A DNA stretch of 57,094 nucleotides from Deltaproteobacteria bacterium (GTDB taxonomy: Bacteria > Myxococcota_A > UBA9160 > UBA4427), in assembly GCA_002719955.1 (NCBI GenBank), contig PBFW01000044.1, positions 1 to 57,094 of the forward strand. Reading direction: 5' to 3'. The position numbers and the translations under genes are program-made. The notes beneath the pieces were generated by a model that saw only the letters and a program-made list of their open reading frames with translations, did not search any database and had not been told where the DNA came from. Shown here in pieces: positions 26,671-35,161 of the stretch. How positions within the stretch are numbered: position 1 is the stretch's first letter; every line of letters starts with the position of its first letter.

Positions 26671-29001
26671 TTGGGCTCGGGTCAGTGCTGGAGACGCCTC
26701 GTTCGCCCTCCGGCGGTGCTCGTGCTTCTTCTCTTTATGGTATTCGCGGTGTTGTCCGCCCTTGCTGCTCATCCGGTGCGCGCTGCCGAGGAATGCGCGC
26801 GGGGCGTCGCTCCGCGCGCGAACGCGGTATTCGTCGAAGAGGCCCCCACGATTGATGGCGTGCTGGACGACCCGATCTGGGAGAAGGCCGAGCCTATCAC
26901 CGAATTGACCCAGGTCGAGCCTGTTTTCTGTGCCCCCGGAAGCTTTCGAAGCGAGATCCGGATCCTGACGGACGGCGAAACACTCTTCTTCTATCTCCGC
27001 GCCTACGATCCCGAGCCCGACAAGATCGTCGCGAATCGGATGGCCCGTTCCGAAATCTTCTTCTACGACGACGGCTTCAATATCCTGCTCGACACCTTTC
27101 TCGATCGTCAGAATGGTTATTTCTTCCAGGTCAATCCGAATGGCGGGCGACGCGACGGCACTTTCGCGCGTGACACCTATGAAGAGAACTGGGACGGAAT
27201 CTGGTACGCGGAAGCGCGGATCGACGAGGAGGGTTGGACGGCGGAAGTCGCCATCCCGATCAAGACGCTGGGTTTCCGGCTGGGCGCAGATGCCTGGGGG
27301 TTGAATCTCTCGCGACGGATACGCCGATTCAACGAAGAGAATCGCTGGGCGGATCCCTCACTGCAACGATTCGGGATCAACATGAGTCGCGCGGGGACGC
27401 TCCACGGGATGAGCGTCGCGCGCCAGGGGGTCGGTCTCGACGTCGTTCCGACCTTCTCCTTCGGTGGCATAAACGACGGGCAGGGCGACGCCAGCACTCC
27501 GGCGCTACCCGATTTCGATGATCATGGCGAGGTTCGCATCGAACCGAGCTTCGACGCATTCTACCGGGTGCTGCCCTCCCTGACGGCTTCGGTGACGGCG
27601 AATACGGATTTTGCGCAGACCGAGATCGATGGCGCGCAGCTGAACGTGACTCGTTTTGCCCAGTTCTTCCCGGAGAAGCGCGAGTTCTTCCTGCGCGATA
27701 CGGGAATCTTCACCTTCGCCGATCTTCAATCCGAGAACGGCATTCCTTTCTTCTCGAGACGGATCGGACTCTCCACTCAGAAAGTCGGCAACACGAGGGC
27801 CCTGGAGCTCTCGGGTGTGCGATTACTCGGGGGGGGGCGTGTGACGGGCCGGGTGGGGCGCTTCAATATCGGCCTGATCGATATGCAGCAGGATCGAAAC
27901 AACGGTCGCGAGGGCGAGAATCTCGCCGTCGCCCGGGTCTCGGCCAACGTGTTCGAGGAGTCGAGCGTCGGAATATTGATGACGCACGGCAATCCGGATT
28001 CGGCCGAAGAAAATCTGCTCGCCGGTGCCGACTTCAATTTTCGCAGCAGCCAGCTGATCGAGAATCGTTTCGTCACGGGGTCCTTGTGGATGCAGCAGGA
28101 TTTCTCCGGTGATCGGTACGGTCGGCGGAGTACGGCCTGGGGTGCCACCGCTTCCTACCCGAACGACATCATCAACTGGAAGATCAAATTCAAGGAGATC
28201 GAGAAGGGATTCGATCCCGCGCTCGGCTTCGTCAACCGCCCCGATATCCGGCGCTACGACGGCACCTTCCGCTACCGGATCCGAAACCAGAAGAAGAAGA
28301 TTCGTACGATCGACACGACGTTCAATGGATCGCTCACGACGGATCGCACCAACCACGTCGAAACCGCTCGCCTCCTCGTAACACCAGTCAAGATCACGAC
28401 CCAGGTCGACGACAGTTTCGAGATTTTCTACGCCTTCTTCTACGAAGACACCGTTTATCCCTTCTACCTCGCAGATCATATCGGGGTCGCCCCGGGCGAA
28501 TATCACCAGTCATCCGTGATCAGCAAGTTCATGACGAGCCAGCACCGCCCGCTGCGACTCGAATACACCATGGGTGTTGGTCAATTCTTCGATGGCTGGG
28601 GCTTTCGCGTGGCGCCGCTGCTCGAGTGGCGGCCTTCGAAATACCTGCTCTTCTCCTGGGAATACGACGAGCGGACCTTTTATGGTCTCGAGTCGTGCAA
28701 GGGGTTCGCGGGGGTCAACTGTGTGAAGAGTACGGGCGACGTCGAGAATCGGACGTTCAGCATCCGGCTCGCCCGTTTCAATTTCATGGTGGCCTTCAGT
28801 CCGGATATCTCTTGGAGCACGCTCGTCCAATACGACAATATATCCGACGACCTCGAGTTTCAGACGCGGCTGCGCTGGATCATCGAGCCCGGGAAAGAAT
28901 TCTTCGTGGTCGTGGGACAGGAATTCGAAGCCAAACCGGGCGATTTCCGGACGCGCGAGACCGAGCCGGCGGTGAAGCTGCGCTGGACGTTCCGCTTCTA
29001 G
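26671..29001 (+). CDS. DUF5916 outer-membrane beta-barrel protein with CBM9-like domain
   Basis: A secreted protein of about 776 residues. The start is taken as TTG 26671, since AAGGAG lies 8-9 nt upstream. This gives a normal signal peptide with arginines (WRRLVRPP), a hydrophobic core and a cut near HPVRA-AEE; longer frames from 26545 add a polar tail without a ribosome-binding site. Next comes a CBM9-like beta-sandwich (about residues 60-230: APTIDGVLDDPIWEKAEP, then YFFQVNPNGGRRDG). The rest is DUF5916, including FPEKREFFLRDTGIF, and it ends in aromatic RWTFRF, as outer-membrane barrels do. Its function is unknown; family members are thought to act in uptake or surface attachment. Confidence 0.85.
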   Translation: MGSGQCWRRLVRPPAVLVLLLFMVFAVLSALAAHPVRAAEECARGVAPRANAVFVEEAPTIDGVLDDPIWEKAEPITELTQVEPVFCAPGSFRSEIRILTDGETLFFYLRAYDPEPDKIVANRMARSEIFFYDDGFNILLDTFLDRQNGYFFQVNPNGGRRDGTFARDTYEENWDGIWYAEARIDEEGWTAEVAIPIKTLGFRLGADAWGLNLSRRIRRFNEENRWADPSLQRFGINMSRAGTLHGMSVARQGVGLDVVPTFSFGGINDGQGDASTPALPDFDDHGEVRIEPSFDAFYRVLPSLTASVTANTDFAQTEIDGAQLNVTRFAQFFPEKREFFLRDTGIFTFADLQSENGIPFFSRRIGLSTQKVGNTRALELSGVRLLGGGRVTGRVGRFNIGLIDMQQDRNNGREGENLAVARVSANVFEESSVGILMTHGNPDSAEENLLAGADFNFRSSQLIENRFVTGSLWMQQDFSGDRYGRRSTAWGATASYPNDIINWKIKFKEIEKGFDPALGFVNRPDIRRYDGTFRYRIRNQKKKIRTIDTTFNGSLTTDRTNHVETARLLVTPVKITTQVDDSFEIFYAFFYEDTVYPFYLADHIGVAPGEYHQSSVISKFMTSQHRPLRLEYTMGVGQFFDGWGFRVAPLLEWRPSKYLLFSWEYDERTFYGLESCKGFAGVNCVKSTGDVENRTFSIRLARFNFMVAFSPDISWSTLVQYDNISDDLEFQTRLRWIIEPGKEFFVVVGQEFEAKPGDFRTRETEPAVKLRWTFRF

Positions 29002-29002
29002 C

Positions 29003-29740
29003 TCAGAACTTGAACCGCAGGCTCAGGTACACCTCGTGCGCGTCGAATTCGGAATCGAGTTGCTGCTTGGTGGTGACGGTGGGCGTCGCACCGCCTGAGG
29101 GCAGTCCGATTCGCGAATCGTGCGACACTTCCTCGGTTCGGATGTAGCGGTATGCGAGGGAGAGTTCCGTGACCTTCGTCAGGGGCAGAGTCCCCCCGAC
29201 CATCGCGTTCCATACGATGACATGGTCGGTGTCGTCGATCGAGAGTTGCGTCGCGTTGCCGCCCTGGTTCTGGACGTCGAGGCTCTGCATCCCCCAGCCG
29301 ATACCCGCACCGATGAAGGGGATCACGCCGATCCCGAAATCCCAATCGACATAGCCGTTCAGCGTGGCACTCAAGAGCGCGAGGTCGCCCCTGGCGTCCG
29401 GGGCCTCCCCCTGAAGGGCGATTTCCTCAATCTCCGTCGTGCGGTAGCCCACCCGGACCTCGGTTCGAAAATGTTCGAGGAAGCGCGCGCCGAAGGCGCC
29501 GCCGAAGACGTAGCCGGGGGCATCGGGTTCGGCCTGACCGTGGAGTCCGGGTACGGACGCGCCGCGGAGGGTCTGGTTCTTGGAATAGGACATACCGATC
29601 TCGTATTCGACGTAGGGGTGCAGACCCTGCTTGTCGTCCCCCTCTTCCGCAAATAGGGGTGGCGCGAAGAGAAAGAGAATCAGCGCAAGCGCCGGAGCGA
29701 GGGCGCGAACGACAGGTTGGAACGATCTGATCAGGCTCAC
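29003..29740 (-). CDS. Outer-membrane beta-barrel protein
   Basis: A 245-residue OmpA/OmpW-like barrel. A signal peptide (hydrophobic core LAPALALILFLFAPPLFA, cut before EEGDDK) is followed by alternating-strand sequence such as LHPYVEYEIGMSYS, VIPFIGAGIGWGMQS and LSLAYRYIRTEE. The end is EVYLSLRFKF with the C-terminal Phe used for barrel insertion. GTG 29740 with GGGAG upstream is chosen; the open frame extends almost 800 nt further, but that part is arginine-rich shadow coding. The stop codon almost touches that of the DUF5916 gene, tail to tail, leaving no room for a separate terminator. Confidence 0.85.
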   Translation of the reverse strand: MSLIRSFQPVVRALAPALALILFLFAPPLFAEEGDDKQGLHPYVEYEIGMSYSKNQTLRGASVPGLHGQAEPDAPGYVFGGAFGARFLEHFRTEVRVGYRTTEIEEIALQGEAPDARGDLALLSATLNGYVDWDFGIGVIPFIGAGIGWGMQSLDVQNQGGNATQLSIDDTDHVIVWNAMVGGTLPLTKVTELSLAYRYIRTEEVSHDSRIGLPSGGATPTVTTKQQLDSEFDAHEVYLSLRFKF

Positions 29741-30078
29741 TGGGAATGCTCCCGTTCGCACCGGCGCGGGTGCGGTTCGGTTCAATGCGCGCGCCAAAAA
29801 TGGCGGCTCGCAGAACATAGTGGAAAATCGAGCGCGATTCCGCAGGCAACCGCCCGTGCCCGCGGCATGTGGAACCGGGAGGTCGCCCCTCCGACCGTCT
29901 CGGGGCACTAGATATTTCCGCGAGGGCCTCCCGCGCATCGGATCGCGCCGGGTTGCGGCACAGCGCGTCCCCTGCCAGTCCCCGAGATCGCTCGACATCG
30001 CTGATGATTCGTCCTTCGACGTTTCAGAGCCCCGTGTTCGGCTCCGAAAGCGCCGGGGAGTGGGCCGCGCTCCCGCGC
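29741..30078. other. Intergenic stretch upstream of outer-membrane protein gene
   Basis: This 338-nt stretch lies between the start of the beta-barrel gene and the end of the next minus-strand gene. It should hold the barrel gene's promoter, but no clear -35/-10 pair was picked out. No gene, RNA or strong repeat was recognised; GAGCC/GGCTC short complementary pieces near 30030-30048 are too small to call a terminator. Confidence 0.35.
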
Positions 30079-30855
30079 TCAGGTGCGTTGGGAAGAAATA
30101 TTGCCGCCGTCGACGACGATTTCTGCGGCGGTGATATAGCTCGCCTCGTCCGAGAGAAGGAAGCGAACGACCCGGCCGATCTCCTCGGGATCGCCGATTC
30201 GTTCGAGCAGAATTCGCCGAGTAAAATTCTCGTCGCTCAATGCGTCCAGACTCGGCTGCATCATCGGCGTGCGAATCATACCGGGGGAGATCGCGTTGAT
30301 GCGGATGCCGTCGTGCGCGAGACGGTCGGCGAGAGACCGGACCAGTGAAAGCGCGCCTCCCTTGGCGGCGCTGTAGATCGGATTGATGCCGTTGCCGAGC
30401 GTCGCGTTGATCGATGAGAAGGTCACGATCGCCGAGCCCGGCTGCCGGCCGAGGTCGGGTAGGAGTGCCTGGGCCAGCAATGCGAGTGGACGCAGGTGGA
30501 CGTTGAGGCCGCCGTCCCAACTCTCCACGGTGAGGCCGTCGAGGGAATCCGTGTCGACGACGCCCGCAGCATGCACCAAGCCGCCCAGGGTCGGGAGCCT
30601 TTCGCGAGTCTGCTCGACACCCGCCATGAGGGCATCGGGGTCACGCACGTCGACCGCCATTCCCTGGCTCACGACGTCGTAGCGATCCCCGATCTCCTTG
30701 GCGACCGAGGACGCCTTTTCTGCATCGAGATCCCACAGCGAGACGGGGCGCCCGACGGCGGCGACGGCCTCCGCGGTCGCCCGGCCCAGCCCCGACGCGC
30801 CGCCGGTGATGATGACTCCGGTCGCGGGGCTATTCAGTCGGCTTTCGTAGGTCAT
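30079..30855 (-). CDS. Short-chain dehydrogenase/reductase (SDR)
   Basis: A 258-residue classical SDR. The cofactor motif is TGGASGLGRAT near residue 17. The catalytic residues are Ser in FSSINATL and the Y-x-x-x-K in YSAAKGG. AGVV (the NAG variant) and ISPGMIRTPM are in their usual places. An acidic Asp after the second strand (LWDLDAE) points to NAD rather than NADP. The end is SYITAAEIVVDGG. AGGAG precedes ATG 30855. It probably oxidises or reduces a hydroxyl or keto group in the same pathway as the SDR and SnoaL genes upstream, from which it is separated by 93 nt. Confidence 0.87.
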   Translation of the reverse strand: MTYESRLNSPATGVIITGGASGLGRATAEAVAAVGRPVSLWDLDAEKASSVAKEIGDRYDVVSQGMAVDVRDPDALMAGVEQTRERLPTLGGLVHAAGVVDTDSLDGLTVESWDGGLNVHLRPLALLAQALLPDLGRQPGSAIVTFSSINATLGNGINPIYSAAKGGALSLVRSLADRLAHDGIRINAISPGMIRTPMMQPSLDALSDENFTRRILLERIGDPEEIGRVVRFLLSDEASYITAAEIVVDGGNISSQRT

Positions 30856-30948
30856 CTGGAACTCCTCTTCGGATTGAGATCTCGGCCTCGACCCGATCCT
30901 GCGGGATCCCCGATACGATCGCGTCGGAGAGATTCCCAGAGCGGATGA

Positions 30949-31440
30949 TCATTGCATCGCGGGGGTGGGCTGTGGTGGTTCGTTTCCGATATAGCTCACG
31001 CGTTCTTCTTTGTACTCGTAGCTGAGTTCGAGCCGTGCGATGCGCCATTTCCCGTCGCCCTCGCGTACGAAGCGATCGGTGTAGTGGCCGAATCCACGGT
31101 AGGCGGTGGAGGGCTCGATGATCACCCAGTCGTGTAGCTTGAAAAAGCCCGTCGCCTCGCGTTCGTTCACGACGGTCACCTGGGGATTATGTCCCGCATG
31201 GCTGACGCGGTAGCGGTCTCCGCCTTCATTGGTCACGAGAAAATCGACCAGGGCCTGCCGGCCCTCGAGCGTCCAGTCCGGGCGTCCATAACAGGCGTGG
31301 ATTTCTTCGGTGAAGCAATCCCCGAGTTGATCGAATCGCTTCAGGTCGAGCGCGTGGAAATAATCGTATTTCGTCTGGCGGATGGCCTCGATCGCTTCGA
31401 GCCGTTCGATCCGGGTTCGCAGTTCTTCGATCTCTCCCAT
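30949..31440 (-). CDS. SnoaL-like domain protein
   Basis: A 163-residue member of the SnoaL_4/ring-hydroxylating-beta-like group. A first helix (IERLEAIEAIRQTKYDYFHALD) is followed by CFTEEIHACYG, a strand-rich core including GHYTDRFVREGDGKWRIARLEL, and a polar tail. The start codon lies one base after the SDR stop codon (TGA-A-ATG), so the two are almost certainly translated together. Possible roles are dehydratase, isomerase or binding protein; no active site was assigned with confidence. Confidence 0.78.
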   Translation of the reverse strand: MGEIEELRTRIERLEAIEAIRQTKYDYFHALDLKRFDQLGDCFTEEIHACYGRPDWTLEGRQALVDFLVTNEGGDRYRVSHAGHNPQVTVVNEREATGFFKLHDWVIIEPSTAYRGFGHYTDRFVREGDGKWRIARLELSYEYKEERVSYIGNEPPQPTPAMQ

Positions 31441-31441
31441 T

Positions 31442-32272
31442 TCAGTCGACCTCGGTCATTCCGGGCAGCCGACGTTCGAGCAGCGCCTCGCTGCGATTTC
31501 GGATCTGGGCCGCGTAGCTGGGTTTCGTTGGAATCAGGAATTCGCCCGTGCGAATTCCGTTCAGCACTGGCTCGACGACCTCCGAGGGCGGCATGCCCGT
31601 ATCCAGTTGCTTCTGGAGGAATTCGGTGACGACTTGGCCGTCGGAGGTGTCGTCGGTTCCGTATTGGTCCGGCCGCACGCGAGCGGTCTGGGCGATCGCG
31701 GTGTCGATCGAACTCGGGGTCAGCACCGATGCGCCGATCTTCGATCCCACGGCGCCGAGGTCGTGCGCCAGACACTCGCTGAGCGAGAGGGCTGCGCATT
31801 TCGACACGACGTAGGGACCGGAGGTCGGGCCGCCGACGAAGGCGGCCACGGAGGCGGTGTTCACGATATGTCCGTCCGTGCCCTGAGCGATCATGCTCGG
31901 CACGAAATATTTGATCCCGTGGATGATGCCGAAGACATTCACACCGAAGGTCCATTGCCAATCTTCGAGACTGCGCTCCCAGCAGAGCCCGCCCTGGAAG
32001 ACCCCGGCATTATTGAGCAGAAGATCCACCTGGCCGAAATGCGCGAACGCGTCGTCCGCCAGCGCCGCGACCGAGGCCGGATCTGCGACGTCGACCCGAA
32101 TCGCGTGGGCGGTGTCGCCGATCCTCTCCGCCGTCGCCTTTGCTCCGGCGGCATCGATATCGGCCGCAACGATCTTCATCCCCTCCGCTGCGAACCCCTC
32201 CGCCAGTGCGGCTCCGATTCCGCTCGCTGCACCCGTGATGACCGCCACCTTGCCTTCGAAGTCCGACAACAT
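31442..32272 (-). CDS. Short-chain dehydrogenase/reductase (SDR)
   Basis: A 276-residue classical SDR. It has the cofactor motif TGAASGIGAALAEGFA, the acidic residue in VAADIDAAG suggesting NAD preference, and the NNAGVFQGG loop. The catalytic segment is NTASVAAF, followed by Y-x-x-x-K in YVVSKCA. The C-terminal part, with a lid region and FLQKQLDTGMPPSEVVEPVL, is longer than in minimal SDRs. AGGAGAG precedes the ATG. It leads a unit with the SnoaL gene (1 nt apart) and probably the SDR at 30079, and it is divergent from the C69 gene. Confidence 0.87.
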   Translation of the reverse strand: MLSDFEGKVAVITGAASGIGAALAEGFAAEGMKIVAADIDAAGAKATAERIGDTAHAIRVDVADPASVAALADDAFAHFGQVDLLLNNAGVFQGGLCWERSLEDWQWTFGVNVFGIIHGIKYFVPSMIAQGTDGHIVNTASVAAFVGGPTSGPYVVSKCAALSLSECLAHDLGAVGSKIGASVLTPSSIDTAIAQTARVRPDQYGTDDTSDGQVVTEFLQKQLDTGMPPSEVVEPVLNGIRTGEFLIPTKPSYAAQIRNRSEALLERRLPGMTEVD

Positions 32273-32454
32273 ATTTCAGCTCTCCTGGAATGCCAGGGAC
32301 GCTCGTGTCTTCCCGCTCGAACGATGAGCCAAAGCGGGGGTCGGCGCCCGATAGTCCTACCCCGACCTTCGATCCTAGGGGATCGCTGCAGCCGGCGTCC
32401 ACGCGACCCGCGGGCCCACGAGCATTGCTCGCGGATCGCGATACCTTTCGGCCC

Positions 32455-33762
32455 ATGTGTGACTCGCTCGTTGCTCGCGGCGCCAGGACGGCGGATGGTG
32501 CAACGCTCTTCGCGAAGAATAGCGATCGGCGGGGCCGCGAGGCCCAGCCCTTCCTGCAGTTTCCCGCGGCCTACCACGCGCGTGGTTCGCTGCTTCGTTG
32601 TAGTCATATCGAGATCGATCAGGTGGCGGAGACCTATCGCGTGATGGGCCACTCGCCCGCGTGGTGTTGGGGATTCGAACAAGGGGTTAACGAACACGGT
32701 GTCGCGATCGGAAATCACGCCACTCGGTCCCGCGAGCCCCTCGAAGAGGCGCCCGGCCTGATCGGAATGGATCTCGTCCGGTTGGGTCTCGAGCGCGGGC
32801 GCGACGCACGGGAGGCTCTCGAGATCATCGCAGCGCTTCTCGAGACACACGGTCAGGGCGGGTCGGCGTTCACCGCCGAGGGTGATGACGGGTATCAGAA
32901 CAGCTTTATGATTGCGGATGGTTTCTCGGCCTGGGTGATGGAGACGACCGCGCGGGGCTGGGCGGCTCGGACGGTCGAGGGCGCTTCGCTCACGAATGCG
33001 CTGACTCTCGGCGCCGAATGGCAGATCGGATCACGAGGCCTTGAGCGGCACGCTCACGAGCAGGGTTGTTGGACGCGGGATGAACGACTCGATTTCAAGT
33101 CCGCCTACGGTTTGGAGAGTTGGCCGGGTTATCTGACCGAACGCCGTCAGCAGGCCGCCGAGAACTATCTGGCGGGGCCGCCGCTCACGGTCTCCTCGAT
33201 GAAGAATTGGTTATGCGATCACGGGGAGTCGGTCGAACCCCCGTCCACGGAACGCGATCTGGCGGATCCCGCTCGCTATAGCATCTGCATGCACGCCGAT
33301 CCGACGGCGATGACGACCGCGAGTCTGGTCGCGCGTCTGCCCGAGGAGTTGGGCCGCCGACCGTGGCCGGTCTGGATCTCCTTTGCAACGCCCTGTACCG
33401 GTATTTTCGTCCCGGTTTATCTCGATGGGGTGATTCCAGTGCGGCTCGCTTCAGAGGTCGGGGTCAAGTGGCCCGGAGGGGAAGGCGGGAGGTATTGCTC
33501 GGGGCATTCCGCCTGGGAATCGCTGCGTGCACTTCAGGAGCGCGCGACGCTCGACTTCGAGCACTCGATTCCGATCCTGCGAGAGGGTTGGCAGGAAATG
33601 GAGCGTTCGGTCGAACTCGAGCGCATCCGGGTCGAACAGGAAGTGGCCGGCCTCTTCGCGGGAGACCGATTCGACGACGGCGAGCGGGCGCTCAGCGATT
33701 TCATGGAAAGAACGGCCGATCGCCTGGTCGAGACGGCGGATCGACTCGCTGAATCCTGTTGA
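32455..33762 (+). CDS. Peptidase C69 / secernin-like hydrolase
   Basis: A 435-residue N-terminal-nucleophile type hydrolase. It starts MCDSLVARG, so removal of Met would expose the catalytic Cys at position 2, as in secernins and C69 dipeptidases. The next family block, TLFAKNSDR, follows directly. EHGVAIGNHA, DLVRLGLERG and SICMHAD are further matches. The reaction is probably hydrolysis of an amide or dipeptide in the cytosol; the substrate is unknown. ATG 32455 is the only start that gives the N-terminal Cys. It shares its upstream region with the SDR/SnoaL unit. Confidence 0.85.
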   Translation: MCDSLVARGARTADGATLFAKNSDRRGREAQPFLQFPAAYHARGSLLRCSHIEIDQVAETYRVMGHSPAWCWGFEQGVNEHGVAIGNHATRSREPLEEAPGLIGMDLVRLGLERGRDAREALEIIAALLETHGQGGSAFTAEGDDGYQNSFMIADGFSAWVMETTARGWAARTVEGASLTNALTLGAEWQIGSRGLERHAHEQGCWTRDERLDFKSAYGLESWPGYLTERRQQAAENYLAGPPLTVSSMKNWLCDHGESVEPPSTERDLADPARYSICMHADPTAMTTASLVARLPEELGRRPWPVWISFATPCTGIFVPVYLDGVIPVRLASEVGVKWPGGEGGRYCSGHSAWESLRALQERATLDFEHSIPILREGWQEMERSVELERIRVEQEVAGLFAGDRFDDGERALSDFMERTADRLVETADRLAESC

Positions 33763-33827
33763 GCAAGGACGGGCGTGTTGACAAGCGGATCGGAAGCGTC
33801 GCGAATCCTGTGCGAACTAGGCGCGAA

Positions 33828-34067
33828 CTAGGCGCTTTGTGCTTCCCCGATCCCCACCATCGGTCGTACGCTGCGCGCACGAACGAAATACTCGTCGCGC
33901 ATCTCCCACGGGAGGCCGAGCGCGTTCAGGATGTGGCGCTTCGTTGCCTGACGGCAAGCCCGTCCCTTTTCGACCGCATGAATTGTTCGTGGAGAAACGT
34001 TGGCCTTCTTGGCGAGATCGTTCTGGGTCCATCCAAGGGCTTGTCGGGCGGCACGAATGCGATTCAT
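33828..34067 (-). CDS. Small XRE-family helix-turn-helix regulator
   Basis: A 79-residue DNA-binding protein consisting almost only of a Cro/CI-type HTH: IRAARQALGWTQNDLAKKAN, then VSPRTIHAVEKGR as the recognition region. No toxin or sensory domain is fused to it. A strong inverted repeat lies about 30 nt upstream of its start (34096-34136) and would suit autoregulation. It is convergent with the C69 gene and divergent from the esterase-like gene at 34315. It could be the surviving antitoxin of a former toxin-antitoxin pair or a lone regulator; nothing decides between them. Confidence 0.8.
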   Translation of the reverse strand: MNRIRAARQALGWTQNDLAKKANVSPRTIHAVEKGRACRQATKRHILNALGLPWEMRDEYFVRARSVRPMVGIGEAQSA

Positions 34068-34095
34068 GGGGTCATCTCTGGGGGCTTGAGGAGGT

Positions 34096-34136
34096 CCGGA
34101 GTCGGCTGCCAGAATAGCGCTAAGCAGCCGATCCGG
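34096..34136. promoter_or_regulatory. Inverted repeat upstream of XRE regulator gene
   Basis: Arms CCGGA-g-TCGGCTGC and GCAGCCGATCCGG pair over 13 bp with one unpaired G. The 14-nt centre contains the small palindrome AGCGCT. The repeat lies about 30-70 nt upstream of the XRE start codon and 180 nt before the hydrolase gene. It has no following T-run, so an operator or mRNA hairpin is more likely than a terminator. Repressor binding is inference. Confidence 0.55.
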
Positions 34137-34314
34137 CGCCCGCGAATTTCGCCAAGTGCTTGATTCCCATGGGGGTTTTCATTTTTCCCGGCGAGTCTCG
34201 GGGACGCTCGGGCAGCCTGCGGGGAGAGGGCAGCGATTTCCGGCCGGGGGATTGCTGAAGCTGCCGGGTCGCGAGTGGATGGCGCGGGTGGGTCGGTGAG
34301 GCTATCCAGGCGCC

Positions 34315-34998
34315 ATGACGGATTTCGTTCTGATTCACGGGGGCTCGCACGCCGGTTGGTGTTGGGACCGGGTCGTGCCCACTCTGCTGGGAGATCCCCG
34401 TGTGGGACAAGCGCTCGCCGTCGATCTCTGCGGCCACGGCACACGGCTCGACGCTCTCCCGCAGGACGAGATCACGATCGAGCATTATGTCGATTCGGTA
34501 GTGGAGGACGTCGAGAAGGCTTCTCTATCAGACGTGATCCTCGTTGGGCATTCCCTTGCCGGGGTCTCGATGCCCCATGTGGCCTCCCGGCTGGCCGGGC
34601 AGGTCCGCCGCCTCGTCTACCTATCGACGACGAATCCCGCCGTCGGAAGCTGTGTCAACGATTCCATGACCCATCCGCTCTCACCGATCTCCCGAGGCGT
34701 CGACCTCGTGCAGGCCTTCTGTAGCGATCTCGACGAGGAGACCGCCGCCTGGCTGGTCGGAAACCTGGGGCCACAGCCGCCGGGCGTCCTGGAAGAGCCG
34801 ATCGGACGCGTGGTCCCCCCGGCTGGAATTCCCTCGACCTATGTGCTGCTCGAAAAGGACGAGGTGCTCCCGCCCGATTATCAGATCGAGCAGGCTCAGG
34901 CGATCGGTGTGGACGAAATCGTGCGCTTCGAGGCGGGCCATAGCGCCTTCGCGTCTCGTCCCGCAGATCTGGCTGGGTTGCTCCTTACCTTCTTGTGA
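34315..34998 (+). CDS. Alpha/beta hydrolase, esterase-like
   Basis: A 227-residue hydrolase of the hydroxynitrile-lyase/methyl-salicylate-esterase type. It starts DFVLIHGGSHAGWCWDRV with the oxyanion HGG at residues 8-10. The nucleophile Ser80 lies in VGHSLAG and the catalytic His is in EAGHSAFAS near the C terminus. YVLLEKDEVLPP carries the likely acidic residue. It probably hydrolyses a small ester or amide in the cytosol. Unlike the relic at 17125, all triad regions are present. It lies alone between the XRE gene and the methyltransferase cluster. Confidence 0.87.
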   Translation: MTDFVLIHGGSHAGWCWDRVVPTLLGDPRVGQALAVDLCGHGTRLDALPQDEITIEHYVDSVVEDVEKASLSDVILVGHSLAGVSMPHVASRLAGQVRRLVYLSTTNPAVGSCVNDSMTHPLSPISRGVDLVQAFCSDLDEETAAWLVGNLGPQPPGVLEEPIGRVVPPAGIPSTYVLLEKDEVLPPDYQIEQAQAIGVDEIVRFEAGHSAFASRPADLAGLLLTFL

Positions 34999-35161
34999 GC
35001 CGCACGCGTGAGCCGCACTATTTTCGGGCGGCCTGTCGAAGGGTTTGAGCGGCGCGATTGGCTTGCCCTCGAAATCACGGGCGCTGGAGCTAACCTGCCG
35101 CCGCACCCGGTCGCCGCGCCCCGGCCGGTATCTCGCGCGCACACGCCAGGAGACCGAAAGC

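Noticed and set aside
29741..30520. Upstream extension of the outer-membrane barrel gene by about 260 codons
   Set aside because: The extension is arginine/proline-rich, overlaps the SDR gene on the same strand in another frame, and the signal peptide begins only at 29740.
31382..32644. 420-codon plus-strand open frame
   Set aside because: Antisense to the SDR/SnoaL genes and running into the C69 gene; no recognisable domain.
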